In this document: positions 16,206-24,583 of the stretch, one piece after another
How positions within the stretch are numbered: position 1 is the stretch's first letter
Layout of the letters: each line of letters begins with the position of its first letter
From: DASVTR01 sp033855775
GTDB lineage: Bacteria > Acidobacteriota > Blastocatellia > Pyrinomonadales > Pyrinomonadaceae
DNA: 64,000 bases
Direction: 5' to 3'
Assembly (NCBI GenBank): GCA_033855775.1
Contig: JAWVFT010000023.1
Span: 86,486 to 150,485 of the forward strand
Program-made: the position numbers and the translations under genes
Notes under the pieces: model-generated
What the model saw: only the letters and a program-made list of their open reading frames with translations
What the model was told of the DNA's origin: nothing
Database searches by the model: none

Positions 16206-18128
16206 TTACGGCTTCATATAGCGGTCTAGAAAGTCCGCGACGAGCGGGTAGACGATGAGGCGGTTTTGGAGTTTGACGATGCCGTGGCCTTCGTCGTCGA
16301 AGAGCTTGTAGTCAACGGGCGCGCTGCGGTCGCGCAGGGCTTTGACGATTTGCTCGGCCTCCGTGTAGGGGACGCGCGGGTCGTTCTTGCCTTGAATGAC
16401 CATGAGCGGCGTTTTGATTTGGGTGACGCGGCCAAGCGGCGAAATCCCGCGCAGGAAATCGAGGTCGCGTTCGAGTGAGCCGTACTCGACTTCGCGCAGC
16501 TTGCGGCGATAGCCGGAAGTGTTCTTGAGAAAGCTTTCAAAGTTGGCGATGCCAACGGTGTCAACGGCTGCGGCCCAGAGTTCCGGGTAGAGCGTGATGG
16601 CGGCGAGCGTCATGTAGCCGCCGTAGGAGCCGCCCATGACGGCGATGCGGCGCGCGTCGGCTCCGCCCGAAGTCTTGAGCCATTCGACCGCCGCCGCCAA
16701 GTCCTTCACAGAGTCCTCGCGCTTGCGCACGTCGTCAAGATGCGTGTAGCTCTTGCCGTAGCCAATCGAGCCGCGCACGTTCGGCGCCAGCACGGCGTAG
16801 CCGCGCGAGAGAAAATATTGATAGATGGCATTGAAGCCGGGCTGCTCCTGTCCTTCGGGGCCGCCATGGACGGAGACGATGACGGGCAGTCTGGCGCTCG
16901 ACGCCCCGGCGGAATGTTGCGGCTTGTAGTACCAGGCTGGAACTTCGCGCCCGTCGAAGGTTTTGTAGCGAATGAGTTCCGGCTCGACGAACGAAGCTTG
17001 CGGGATGCCCGTGCGCGAACTGCTGGTGACTTGCGCGAGCGCGCGGCTCTTGAGGTCATAGAGCCACACGTCCGTGTTGTAGCGCGCGCCGTTGAAAGCG
17101 AAGGCGAGCTTGCTGCCGTCTTTGGAAAAGCGCATGCCATTAGCGACACCCTTGCCGGGGAGTTTGACGCTCTCCGCTTTCGCGCCGGGTTTGCCGTCCG
17201 CGCCGACTTCGCGCACGTAAAGCTCGCTGAAGCCGTCGCGGTTGATTGTATAGGCGAGCGTTCGTCCATCGTCGGAAAGAGTCGTCCCGGCCAGGTCCCA
17301 TTGGGTGTCGTCTAAGGTTTCGACGCGCTTCGTCTGCAAGTTCAGGCGCGAGAGCGAGTAAAATTCGCGGTTGTCGTTCGTGCCAAAAAGCAGCGCGCTG
17401 CCGTCGCGCGTGAAATAGACATCGCCGTATTGCGCCGCGCCCTGATGCGGCGTCAGGTGCGTCGCCTGCTTGGTCTGAAGGTTGACGAGGTAGAGGTCGT
17501 CGTCGAGGCTTAACTGCTCGTTGCTGTGAGAGACGACGAGCGAGTTGTCGTCGAAAGACCACGCGACGGCGCCGTTCGAGCCGTCTTGTTGATAGACCAA
17601 CTCTTCTTTGCCGCTTCCGACATCCATCGTGTAGATGTCGAAGAAGTCCTTGTTGCGTTTGTTCGAGGCGTAGGCGATTCTTTTTCCGTCGTGCGACCAG
17701 CCGCCGAAGTTGTGGCGCACCTTTGGCGCGTCGGTCAGAGCTTTAATCTGCGCGCCGTCGGGCGAGAGCCAGAAGAGTTGCGCGTTCTCGTCGCCGCCGA
17801 CCGATTTGGCGAAGATGAGGCCGGAGCCGTCGGGCGACCAGCGAACGAAGTCGACGCGATCCGGGTAGAAGGTCAACTGCTCAGGCCAGCCGCCGTGCGC
17901 GCCCACCATCCAGACTTGCGGCGTGCCTGTGATGTTGGTCAGAAACGCGATGCGGTCGGCGTTTGGCGAGAGCGTGGCCGAAGACGCGCCGCGAATGTTG
18001 AGATAACGTTCGATGCCGTAGTGGTCTGTGGTTCTGTTGGTCGCGGGGCCTTGCGCGCTCGTCGCGGCCAAGGCGGACGAGAGCAGCAGGAGCATGACGG
18101 CGGCGAGAGCGCGCTGTAGTTTTCGCAT
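16206..18128 (-). CDS. Secreted S9 family prolyl oligopeptidase-type peptidase
   Basis: 640 aa from the ATG at 18128, chosen because GGAGA lies 7 nt upstream and it opens with a signal peptide (MRKLQRALAAVMLLLLSSALA). Residues ~60-390 form a beta-propeller of WD40-like PD40 blades (repeated SPDG / SHDGKRIAYAS / SKDGSKLAFAF motifs). The C-terminal alpha/beta hydrolase has the nucleophile in MGGSYGGYMTL (near 502), Asp in NDPRVPYTEA and His in DEGHGI. Such enzymes cleave short peptides, often after Pro or as acylaminoacyl peptidases, in the periplasm. It may be co-transcribed toward hutI, but the repeat separates them. Confidence 0.92.
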   Translation of the reverse strand: MRKLQRALAAVMLLLLSSALAATSAQGPATNRTTDHYGIERYLNIRGASSATLSPNADRIAFLTNITGTPQVWMVGAHGGWPEQLTFYPDRVDFVRWSPDGSGLIFAKSVGGDENAQLFWLSPDGAQIKALTDAPKVRHNFGGWSHDGKRIAYASNKRNKDFFDIYTMDVGSGKEELVYQQDGSNGAVAWSFDDNSLVVSHSNEQLSLDDDLYLVNLQTKQATHLTPHQGAAQYGDVYFTRDGSALLFGTNDNREFYSLSRLNLQTKRVETLDDTQWDLAGTTLSDDGRTLAYTINRDGFSELYVREVGADGKPGAKAESVKLPGKGVANGMRFSKDGSKLAFAFNGARYNTDVWLYDLKSRALAQVTSSSRTGIPQASFVEPELIRYKTFDGREVPAWYYKPQHSAGASSARLPVIVSVHGGPEGQEQPGFNAIYQYFLSRGYAVLAPNVRGSIGYGKSYTHLDDVRKREDSVKDLAAAVEWLKTSGGADARRIAVMGGSYGGYMTLAAITLYPELWAAAVDTVGIANFESFLKNTSGYRRKLREVEYGSLERDLDFLRGISPLGRVTQIKTPLMVIQGKNDPRVPYTEAEQIVKALRDRSAPVDYKLFDDEGHGIVKLQNRLIVYPLVADFLDRYMKP

Positions 18129-18231
18129 GGACAAGTCTCCGATGACTGGCAAGCTCAGGTTAAAGAGTTGGTTGTGCGGTCGTTGTTTCAAAGGGCCGAT
18201 GATTGACGAAGCAAAGATGCAGCAAGGCGGC

Positions 18232-18708
18232 TTAAGCGGCTGAAGAGGTGTGGTCGTGAATGATGCGCCAGCCCTCTTTGGTGCGTCGGAAGGTGAGCGA
18301 GAAGCGACCGTGCGGCTTATCATTGGCGCGCGTCAGTTGCCAGCGTCCGACGGCGAGCGCGGTGTTGCTGTCGAGGACTTCGATTTCGAGGTCGCTGAAG
18401 ACGAGTTGGCCCATCTTCTCGCGCGAGTCGTAGCCTTTCTTGTAGCGGTCGAGCACGGTCTGCCAGCCGCGCGTCAAGGTGTCGCCGGAGACGAACGTCG
18501 TCTTGTCCGAGCGCGCATAACCGGCCATGAAGCCGTCTATGTCGCCGCGATTCCAGGCGGCGGTCTGCGCGTCGAGCACGGCGCGCACGGCGGCCATAAT
18601 CTTCGCGTCGCGGCTGCTGACTTTCTGCTGCGCCTGCGCCGGTTGTTTGAGCAAGAGACTGGAAGCCGCCAGCAGGGCGACGGCCAGAGCGACGAGTTTG
18701 CGCTGCAT
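18232..18708 (-). CDS. Secreted SnoaL-like (NTF2 fold, DUF4440-type) protein
   Basis: 158 aa from the ATG at 18708, which has GGGGTG 6 nt upstream; an in-frame GTG three codons earlier is less likely. A signal peptide (MQRKLVALAVALLAASSLLL) is followed by one NTF2-like domain. Core segments are VLDAQTAAWNRGDIDGFMAGY, GWQTVLDRYKKGY, FSDLEIEVLDSNTALAVGRWQL and TFRRTKEGWRIIHDHTS. Family members bind small hydrophobic ligands or are enzymes such as ketosteroid isomerases; here the role is unknown. It is the second such secreted gene in the window (see 12649), 100 bp upstream of the S9 peptidase on the same strand. Confidence 0.85.
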   Translation of the reverse strand: MQRKLVALAVALLAASSLLLKQPAQAQQKVSSRDAKIMAAVRAVLDAQTAAWNRGDIDGFMAGYARSDKTTFVSGDTLTRGWQTVLDRYKKGYDSREKMGQLVFSDLEIEVLDSNTALAVGRWQLTRANDKPHGRFSLTFRRTKEGWRIIHDHTSSAA

Positions 18709-18980
18709 CAGAATCACCCCGAATTTTCTGTAGAGTCCAAAGAAGAACCGAAACGTGACTATACTTGTATTCGCGGCTTCGCATCAACTCCAAAGGCGTC
18801 GCGCTCAAGAGTCGTGAGGCGTGGCATTTTGCGAATCGCGTCAGCGAACGACGGCAGATTGCCAGAACTTTCGCGCGCGAAGCCGTTAAAAGCTGCCGAA
18901 AAGCTTGGCCTTCATGTGGCATAATGTTTGTTGAGCAAGCGGGTGGCGCGCGATGCGTCATGAGCGGAAGGAGAAAGATG

Positions 18981-19511
18981 ATGGACAGCAGCGGCAACAA
19001 CTACATGACGGCGGGCATCAAGTGCTTCAACTGCGGAGTGGTCAACTGGCCGACGGCGCACGCTTGCATGAGTTGCGCCACGCAACTCGATTACGGGCGC
19101 GTCGCCAACGTTTATAGCGGCAACGTCGTTCCCGTTCGCAAGAGCTTTTCGCAGAAGGTGGCGCGCTTCTTTGAAATCACGGACTACATCTTGCTGCTCC
19201 CGGCGACGCTCGGCTTTCTCTATTCGCTGATGCTCTTCCCCATTGGGCCGCTCATCATCGGCGGCTGGTACGCATTGGGCTGCCTGCTGCTGCGCGGCTT
19301 CCGCCGCCACTCGCGCGGGCAGATGAGCAGCAGCGACGCCGTGCGGCTGTGGAGCTTCACCTTCGGTTACAACTTGATAGAATTGCTCGTGCTATTAGTC
19401 ATGACAAACGGCAAGCTGAGCATCCTCTACGTCTGGCCGATACTCGTCCTACAGCTTTCGGCGCATGCGTTCATCAAAGACGTGCGCGACCCGTACCCGG
19501 CCATCAACTGA
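18981..19511 (+). CDS. Zinc-ribbon membrane protein
   Basis: 176 aa from the ATG at 18981, 7 nt after AGGAG (the ATG at 18978 is also possible). A two-pair zinc ribbon (CFNC near residue 13, CMSC near 31) is followed by a linker and three to four membrane helices (ITDYILLLPATLGFLYSLMLF, IGPLIIGGWYALGCLLL, FTFGYNLIELLVLLVM, YVWPILVLQLSAHAF). The function is unknown. The layout matches many uncharacterised bacterial ribbon-plus-membrane proteins, including a shorter one at 58656 with the opposite domain order. Confidence 0.75.
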   Translation: MDSSGNNYMTAGIKCFNCGVVNWPTAHACMSCATQLDYGRVANVYSGNVVPVRKSFSQKVARFFEITDYILLLPATLGFLYSLMLFPIGPLIIGGWYALGCLLLRGFRRHSRGQMSSSDAVRLWSFTFGYNLIELLVLLVMTNGKLSILYVWPILVLQLSAHAFIKDVRDPYPAIN

Positions 19512-19586
19512 CGCCGCGCGCGAATTAAAGAGCAGCGCGGATTGAACGGGCGGCAGCGACTAACGAACCGCACGGATTGAAGAGCC

Positions 19587-20306
19587 TCAAGCGGCTGCGC
19601 GCTCAGCCAACCAGGCGCGCGTATCCTCACGCATCGCGGGCGTCATCTCGTGTCCCGCCGGATAATTCTTAACAGTCACATCGCGGGCGCGCTCCTGCAA
19701 GCGCGGCAGGTAATCCTGCACGCGGGCGGGCGTGTAAAACTCGTCCGTCGCGCCGTTGAGGTGCAGCACGGAGGCTGAAGTCTCTTTGTAAAGCGGGCTT
19801 GCGTCCCAGTCTCCGGGTAAGCCGCCGCAGATGCCGACGATGCCGCGCAAGACTTCGGGATGAGTGAAGGCGAAGCGATAGTTGAGGGCGCAGGATTGAG
19901 AGAAGCCGAGCAGGAAGATGCGCGCGGCGTCGGCGATGCCTTCGCGTGTGAGCGTGGCGATTAAATCCAGCAGCGCACGATGATGAAGGCTGATGGATTC
20001 GTCCGCTTGAAAGTTCGTCACCCAACCGAAGCCGAAGCGGAGCGGGCCGCCGGGTTCCAACGGGTCGCGGATGTGTTGATGAAAGCCCTGCAATGAGGCG
20101 AGGGCGAAGTGTGCGGGCGCGACGGCGCGAGCTTCGCGCATCATCTGCCGCTTGTTGGCGCCGTAGCCGTGTAGGGCGACGAGCAGCGGTCGCGGCCCGC
20201 TCGCGCCGTCGTCAGCGGAAGGGACAAGGATGTCGTAGTAGAGCTTGACGGAGGCCGTCAAGCTACGCTCGGACTGTCGAGCGGCGTCCGCGTTTTCGTT
20301 TGTCAT
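19587..20306 (-). CDS. Alpha/beta hydrolase, carboxylesterase/phospholipase type
   Basis: 239 aa from the ATG at 20306. A longer frame would overlap the helicase gene and add a low-complexity tail, so it was not chosen. The catalytic triad is readable: Ser in LLGFSQSCALNY, Asp in LNGATDEFY, His in YPAGHEMTPAM. The oxyanion segment is LLVALHGYGANKRQMM. This is the EstB/YpfH-like dienelactone hydrolase-related group of small cytosolic carboxylesterases. It starts 56 bp after the uvrD-like stop, same strand, and is probably in its operon. The substrate is unknown. Confidence 0.85.
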   Translation of the reverse strand: MTNENADAARQSERSLTASVKLYYDILVPSADDGASGPRPLLVALHGYGANKRQMMREARAVAPAHFALASLQGFHQHIRDPLEPGGPLRFGFGWVTNFQADESISLHHRALLDLIATLTREGIADAARIFLLGFSQSCALNYRFAFTHPEVLRGIVGICGGLPGDWDASPLYKETSASVLHLNGATDEFYTPARVQDYLPRLQERARDVTVKNYPAGHEMTPAMREDTRAWLAERAAA

Positions 20307-20361
20307 AAGCAATCGTCTTCCAGATTCGCTCTCGGCGCGTTGATGTTCGCCGGGAGCGCTG

Positions 20362-22464
20362 TCAATTGATGTAGCCGCGCGGGCCGCCTTCGTCGTCGTC
20401 ACCGGGGCGGCCTTCGTCGTCAACGGGCGCGGCTTCGAGCGCGTGTGTTGTTTCTTCTTCGAGCGACCAGATGTCGTAGAGTTCCGGTGGAACTTCGGTG
20501 ACGAAGCGCGAGGGTTTCTGGATGACGGTCTGGCGGCTGTAATCAGTAACCATCAAAGGGTAGGTGATGTAAAGCTGTTCGGCGGCGCGCGTGAGGGCAA
20601 CGTACCAGAGGCGGCGTTCTTCCTCTTCGCCTTCAGTCTCACGCAGGGAGCGCGGGCTTGGAAACTTGCCGTCGGCGGCCCAGATGATGAAGACCGCGCG
20701 CCATTCGAGTCCCTTCGCTTGATGGACGGAAGTAAGGGTGAGCAACTCGTCTTCGTCCGCGCCCATGACGACATCTTCACCGGCGATTTGTTGAGGCGAG
20801 CCGTAACGTTCGGTTGAGAGCAGGGCGAGTTCGCCAAGGAACTCTTCGGTCGAGTTGTAACGCGCGCTGAAGTGCGCGAGTTGGCGCAGGTCTTCGAGGC
20901 GGGCTTCGGCGTTTTCGTAAGTGGCGGCGAGATGCGCTTCGTAGCCGCGCGCGAGGATAGTCTCAATCTGTCGCGCGGGCGCGTTGCGCATGTCGTCCTG
21001 CACAAGAGTTTCGATAAGCGCGAGAAAGTCCGTCCAGCCTGCGGCGCTACGGGCGGGGGCGGCTTGAAAGTCTGCGCGGCGGACGAGGGCGAGCGGGTCC
21101 GGGGCGTAGGCGAGCCGTTCCCAGATGCGATTGGCGGTGGCGGGGCCGATGCTTGGGATGAGTCGGAGGACGCGCTTCCAGGCCATCTCGTCGCGCGGGT
21201 TGGCGATGATGCGAAGGTACGAGATAACGTCCTTGATGTGCGCCTGCTCGAAGAAGCGCACGCCGGAGCGGACGCGGTAGGGAATGCCGCGACGCGTCAG
21301 TTCAAGCTGTAACTCCAACGAGTGATAGTGTGAGCGATAAAGGATGGCAACTTCGTCGAGCGGGATGCCTTCGTCTCTTAGCTCAAGGACGCGCGAGGCG
21401 ATAAAGGCTGCCTGCTGGTCTGCGTCGCGGGCGGCGACGAGGGCGGGCGGCAAGCCCTTGGAGTCGCGGGCGGCGCGCAGGGTCTTGGGAAACTGCTTGC
21501 GGTTCGCGGCGATGGAGACATTGGCGAGAGCGAGTATCTCAGGCGTTGAGCGGTAGTTGGTTTCGAGACGATAGACGGTGGCTTCCGGGTAGCGTTGGGG
21601 AAACTCGTAGATGTTGGTGAACTCCGCCCCGCGCCATGCGAAGATGCTTTGCGCGTCGTCGCCGACGACCATCACGTTGCGATGCTTGACGGCGAGCAGG
21701 TCTATGATTTCGGCTTGGAGTTTGTTGGTGTCCTGATACTCGTCAACGAGTATGTGCTGAAACTGGTCGCTGTAGAGGGCTGCGATGTCCGGCTTCTCCA
21801 TCAGCAATCGTTTCCAGTTGAGCAGCAGGTCATCGTAGTCCATCACGTTGCGCTCGCGCTTGCGCTCCATGTAGGTCACGTCAACGCGCTTGATGCTCGC
21901 CGTCAACGGCTCGAAGTGCGGGTAACGACGCGCCACGACATCTTCAATCGGGCGGTCTGTGTTGTTGGCGAAGCTGATGATGTCCTGAATAATTTCAGCC
22001 TTCGGAAAGCGGCGAGCCTTCGTGTCAATCCCCGCTGCGTCAACGCACGTGTTCACGAAGTCCTTCGAGTCTTCCGCATCGAGGATAGTGTAGTTGGATT
22101 CAAAGCCTATGCTCGCGGCGTGGCGGCGCAGGATGAGATTAGCGATGCGATGAAACGTCCCGCCCCACACGCGCCGCACGTCCGCGCCTCCCGTCAAAAG
22201 CTCCACGCGCCGCAACATCTCCCGCGCCGCCCGGTTCGTGAACGTCGCCAGCATGATACGCGCCGGAGCAACGCCCTGCTCTATCAAGTAAGCGACGCGA
22301 TAAGTAATCACACGCGTCTTTCCCGAACCGGCGCCCGCCACCACCAACGCCGCGCCCGCCGGAGCCAGCGCCACCTTAAACTGTTCCTCGTTCAACTCGG
22401 CGCGATACCGCGCCAGCTTATCCGCCACCGCCGCAGCGGGCCGCTTAATCACATAGCGCTTCAT
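20362..22464 (-). CDS. uvrD: UvrD/PcrA-type SF1 DNA helicase
   Basis: 700 aa. Helicase motifs in order: AGAGSGKTRV (Walker A), TFTNRAAREM (Ia), DEYQDTN (II), GDDAQSIFAWRGA (III), TNYRSTPEIL (IV), a diverged middle, SVHQAKGLEW (V) and YVALTRAAEQLYI (VI). It unwinds DNA 3' to 5' for repair and replication restart. It is slightly shorter than PcrA at the C-terminus. The chosen ATG at 22464 gives the usual N-terminus (LARYRAELNEEQ). The 40 codons upstream stay open but consist of a 21-nt repeat. PcrA and UvrD cannot be told apart here. Confidence 0.92.
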   Translation of the reverse strand: MKRYVIKRPAAAVADKLARYRAELNEEQFKVALAPAGAALVVAGAGSGKTRVITYRVAYLIEQGVAPARIMLATFTNRAAREMLRRVELLTGGADVRRVWGGTFHRIANLILRRHAASIGFESNYTILDAEDSKDFVNTCVDAAGIDTKARRFPKAEIIQDIISFANNTDRPIEDVVARRYPHFEPLTASIKRVDVTYMERKRERNVMDYDDLLLNWKRLLMEKPDIAALYSDQFQHILVDEYQDTNKLQAEIIDLLAVKHRNVMVVGDDAQSIFAWRGAEFTNIYEFPQRYPEATVYRLETNYRSTPEILALANVSIAANRKQFPKTLRAARDSKGLPPALVAARDADQQAAFIASRVLELRDEGIPLDEVAILYRSHYHSLELQLELTRRGIPYRVRSGVRFFEQAHIKDVISYLRIIANPRDEMAWKRVLRLIPSIGPATANRIWERLAYAPDPLALVRRADFQAAPARSAAGWTDFLALIETLVQDDMRNAPARQIETILARGYEAHLAATYENAEARLEDLRQLAHFSARYNSTEEFLGELALLSTERYGSPQQIAGEDVVMGADEDELLTLTSVHQAKGLEWRAVFIIWAADGKFPSPRSLRETEGEEEERRLWYVALTRAAEQLYITYPLMVTDYSRQTVIQKPSRFVTEVPPELYDIWSLEEETTHALEAAPVDDEGRPGDDDEGGPRGYIN

Positions 22465-22465
22465 A

Positions 22466-22528
22466 GCATTCCCGCCCGGCTCAACAACATTCCCGCGTGG
22501 CCCGACAACATTCTCGCTCGGCTTATAG
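22466..22528. repeat. Three tandem 21-nt repeats at the helicase 5' end
   Basis: Units start at 22466, 22487 and 22508 with the shared core cattcccgc-gg-c--aca. They lie directly before the helicase start codon on its coding strand. In the helicase frame they would read as heptapeptides (PSENVVG, PRGNVVE, PGGNAMK). Confidence 0.8.
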
Positions 22529-22728
22529 CACGTAAACAACCGCCGTGGGAAATTCCCCGCCGCGCTCGCGCAACTGCCCTTCGTCATCGTCTAACGGCTC
22601 GTCACAATCTTTTAAATGACCTCCGCGCCCATGTAAACGGCAGCCGCGCACAGATAATCGCCCGTTGCTCTCAGATATCCTGCGGGCGCGCTTTATAATC
22701 CGTCAACGTCCTCGCAACAACCCTTTGT
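22529..22728. other. Intergenic stretch, nothing assignable
   Basis: About 200 nt upstream of the helicase gene. No gene, tRNA or convincing promoter was found. The sequence is ordinary GC-rich DNA. Confidence 0.5.
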
Positions 22729-22979
22729 GACGCCCGCAAACCCGGCTACTGCACGCGAAAAATGGATTCCTGCACGCGAAAAACGGGTTCCTGCGCCCGA
22801 AAATCGGCTTTGTCATGAACAGAATTGATTACTACACCCACAAAATCGGCCATTGCACGCGCAAAACGGACTATTTCACACACAAAATCAACTGCTGCGC
22901 CCGCAAAACGGGTTACTGCGCTCGCAAAATGGACTCCTGCACGCAGAAAATGGATTGTTGCACGCGCAAAATCGGTTCC
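22729..22979. repeat. Array of about twelve degenerate 21-nt tandem repeats
   Basis: Units run from 22729 with core tgcacgcgcaaaat-ggntcc. Eleven are 21 nt and one (22813-22832) is 20 nt, which shifts the phase once. Adjacent copies are 60-85% alike by eye. The forward strand from 22815 is open for 73 codons of a Cys-rich heptapeptide repeat (CTRKIGS, CARKTGY, CTQKMDC). The reverse strand is also open, as expected for a repeat without stops. There is no ribosome site on either strand, so it is called a repeat and not a gene. Confidence 0.9.
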
Positions 22980-23042
22980 TGCATCCAGACAAGCGAGCGC
23001 ATCGGCTCTATAAATGATTATTACAAAGCGGGTTAAGCGCAT

Positions 23043-23094
23043 TAGTCGAATTACCGACTAAGTTTCGGGCAGAGTCATGAATCGGATTCATGAC
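23043..23094. other. Two short perfect palindromes downstream of the toxin gene
   Basis: TTAGTCG/CGACTAA arms at 23042-23061 with a 6-nt loop, and a perfect 21-nt palindrome at 23074-23094 with 10-nt arms GTCATGAATC. No T tract follows either on the reverse strand, so they are not clear terminators of the toxin gene. They could be protein binding sites. Confidence 0.55.
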
Positions 23095-23219
23095 CGAAAA
23101 AGCGGCGCAGTCCGGCTTCCTGTCGCCCCTGACTATTATGGTCAAAACGGTCTTTAGAAGCAAAGCTCATGGGCATAAGTCTTGTCATAACGTCTGCTGT
23201 CTGATTCAAAAGGCGAGAA

Positions 23220-23693
23220 CTAAGAGGCGGGGTGTTTCTTGCGGCGCTCGTTTCGCTTTTGCCGTCTTTCCTGAGCGGCTTTCATTTGGTCTTTCTCGGA
23301 TGAGTCAACCCACATTATCACGTGACCCTCGGGGCTGACTCTTGCGATAAAAGGTCTTTCTTTGTTCTTTAGAAACCTTGCTATTTGAGGTAGGGCTTTA
23401 ATGTATGCGCTCCCCATTTCTTCGCCTGTCATTTCGCCAGAGACGATTACGAAGGAAGCCACGCCCGCAGTGATTAAGGCCTTGAGTTCTAGTTCATTTG
23501 AACGGATTGCCTTATCTTTTGTAAGCACAACCCAACCCTTCTCACCGCAAGCGGGTAGCCACTCTACATCATCTGCGTCTTGTTCAAAATTGCCCCTGTG
23601 CCGTTCTATGTTGAGGCCAGCGCTAGTAAGTAGGTTGGCAACGATATTACCCCCAAGTGAACGCTCAACAAAGAAGGTGTATGGCTCAAGCAG
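23220..23693 (-). CDS. VapC45-like PIN-type toxin, start codon non-canonical
   Basis: The frame is open from inside the antitoxin 3' end to 23220. It reads FFVERSLGGNIV, then NFEQDADDVEWLPACGEKGWVVLTKDKAIR and a basic C-terminus (RRQKRNERRKKH). The acidic residues and the TKDK segment fit the PIN-like RNase domain of VapC45. There is no ATG, GTG or TTG before the domain; the first standard start is a GTG at 23528, which would delete the N-terminal acidic half. The coordinates assume the CTG at 23693, overlapping the antitoxin by 8 nt. Alternatives are a +1 frameshift fusion with the antitoxin or a decayed 5' end. The product would cleave RNA when not neutralised. Confidence 0.7.
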   Translation of the reverse strand: MLEPYTFFVERSLGGNIVANLLTSAGLNIERHRGNFEQDADDVEWLPACGEKGWVVLTKDKAIRSNELELKALITAGVASFVIVSGEMTGEEMGSAYIKALPQIARFLKNKERPFIARVSPEGHVIMWVDSSEKDQMKAAQERRQKRNERRKKHPAS

Positions 23694-24453
23694 CTTTGCT
23701 AGCGGGGGCTTCGTTCTCGTACCTGATTGCCTTCTGGATTTGTTCCGGCGCGAGGTTATAGTCTTCTGCTAGGATTTCTATTGAGTCTCCGGCTTGAAAG
23801 CGTTCCGCGATAATGGCAGTTGGGATGCCTGTCCCTACAAGAATGGGCTTGCCAAATGAAATAAGCGGATTTATGACTACTGAACGAGATTGCTGTTCTA
23901 GTTTATTAAGTTCTTGGTCGCTTATTCTTTCAGGTTTCTTAATGAATGGATATAACCGTGTCGGAGTGCCATCAACGCTTCGGTCTATCCGATGAAGGAA
24001 TGCGCCCATTACATGCTTCATTACAAGTTGACCTTGGCTAGAGATGTTAAGATAACTATGTAAATGCTCTATAAAGAGGTCAACTCCGTCCGTCTGAAAT
24101 AACCAATCCGCCAACGGATGCATAGATGGCTGCTTCTCTTCAAGAAACTCAAGACCGCTTTTAATTCTTTTGAAAGGCACACCGTATTGTCGGCGCATTC
24201 CATCTAAGACGTGTGCCTCAATCAAATTAACAAAAGACAATGAAGGACGTTCCCGGTCTGGAAGCTTTATGACAGGCTCGACAAAGCGGCGATTACCCTT
24301 ATCATCAACGCGTGTGCGACCTCGCACCCAACCACGTAGCGTTTCAAAAGGTATCTTTAAGTAACGCGAGGCTTGTAGAATATTGTAGGCCGGAATCTCC
24401 CTAATGTCGCCGCCGTAGAGCGAGTAAAGTTCCGATTTATTTACGGAAGACAT
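23686..24453 (-). CDS. VapB45-like antitoxin: HTH plus C-terminal DUF433
   Basis: 255 aa, close in size to mycobacterial VapB45. An N-terminal MerR-like helix-turn-helix (YNILQASRYLKIPFETLRGWV) is followed by a middle domain (NLIEAHVLDGMRRQYGVPFKRIKSGLEFL). A C-terminal DUF433 (INPLISFGKPILVGTGIPTAIIAERFQAGDSIEILAEDY) ends the protein. It is expected to bind its own promoter and mask the PIN toxin encoded next. AAGGAAA lies about 10 nt before the ATG. The region is visibly more AT-rich than its neighbours, a sign of recent transfer. Confidence 0.85.
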   Translation of the reverse strand: MSSVNKSELYSLYGGDIREIPAYNILQASRYLKIPFETLRGWVRGRTRVDDKGNRRFVEPVIKLPDRERPSLSFVNLIEAHVLDGMRRQYGVPFKRIKSGLEFLEEKQPSMHPLADWLFQTDGVDLFIEHLHSYLNISSQGQLVMKHVMGAFLHRIDRSVDGTPTRLYPFIKKPERISDQELNKLEQQSRSVVINPLISFGKPILVGTGIPTAIIAERFQAGDSIEILAEDYNLAPEQIQKAIRYENEAPASKAA

Positions 24454-24529
24454 GAGAAGGTTTCCTTTGATAAACTTCGGGAGTTTACTTCGTCTGTTTT
24501 ATCGGCTGTGTGGCGCTTACGCATCCCAT

Positions 24530-24560
24530 AGTATACCTCACTTCAACAGCCTGTTGAAGT
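24530..24560 (-). promoter_or_regulatory. Promoter with overlapping palindromic operator for the toxin-antitoxin operon
   Basis: On the reverse strand TTCAAC (24553-24558) and TATACT (24530-24535) are spaced 17 nt. A perfect palindrome, 10-nt arms ACTTCAACAG around one C, spans 24540-24560. It covers the -35 box and most of the spacer, a layout expected for autorepression by the antitoxin HTH. Confidence 0.7.
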
Positions 24561-24583
24561 TTTTAGGAGGAAAAAAGATTTCG

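Noticed and set aside
22729..22979. CRISPR array
   Set aside because: Units follow each other directly without unique spacers and are degenerate; no cas genes nearby.
22746..23042. A reverse-strand gene of 98 codons through the 21-nt array
   Set aside because: Open only because the repeat lacks stops; no ribosome site and no domain.
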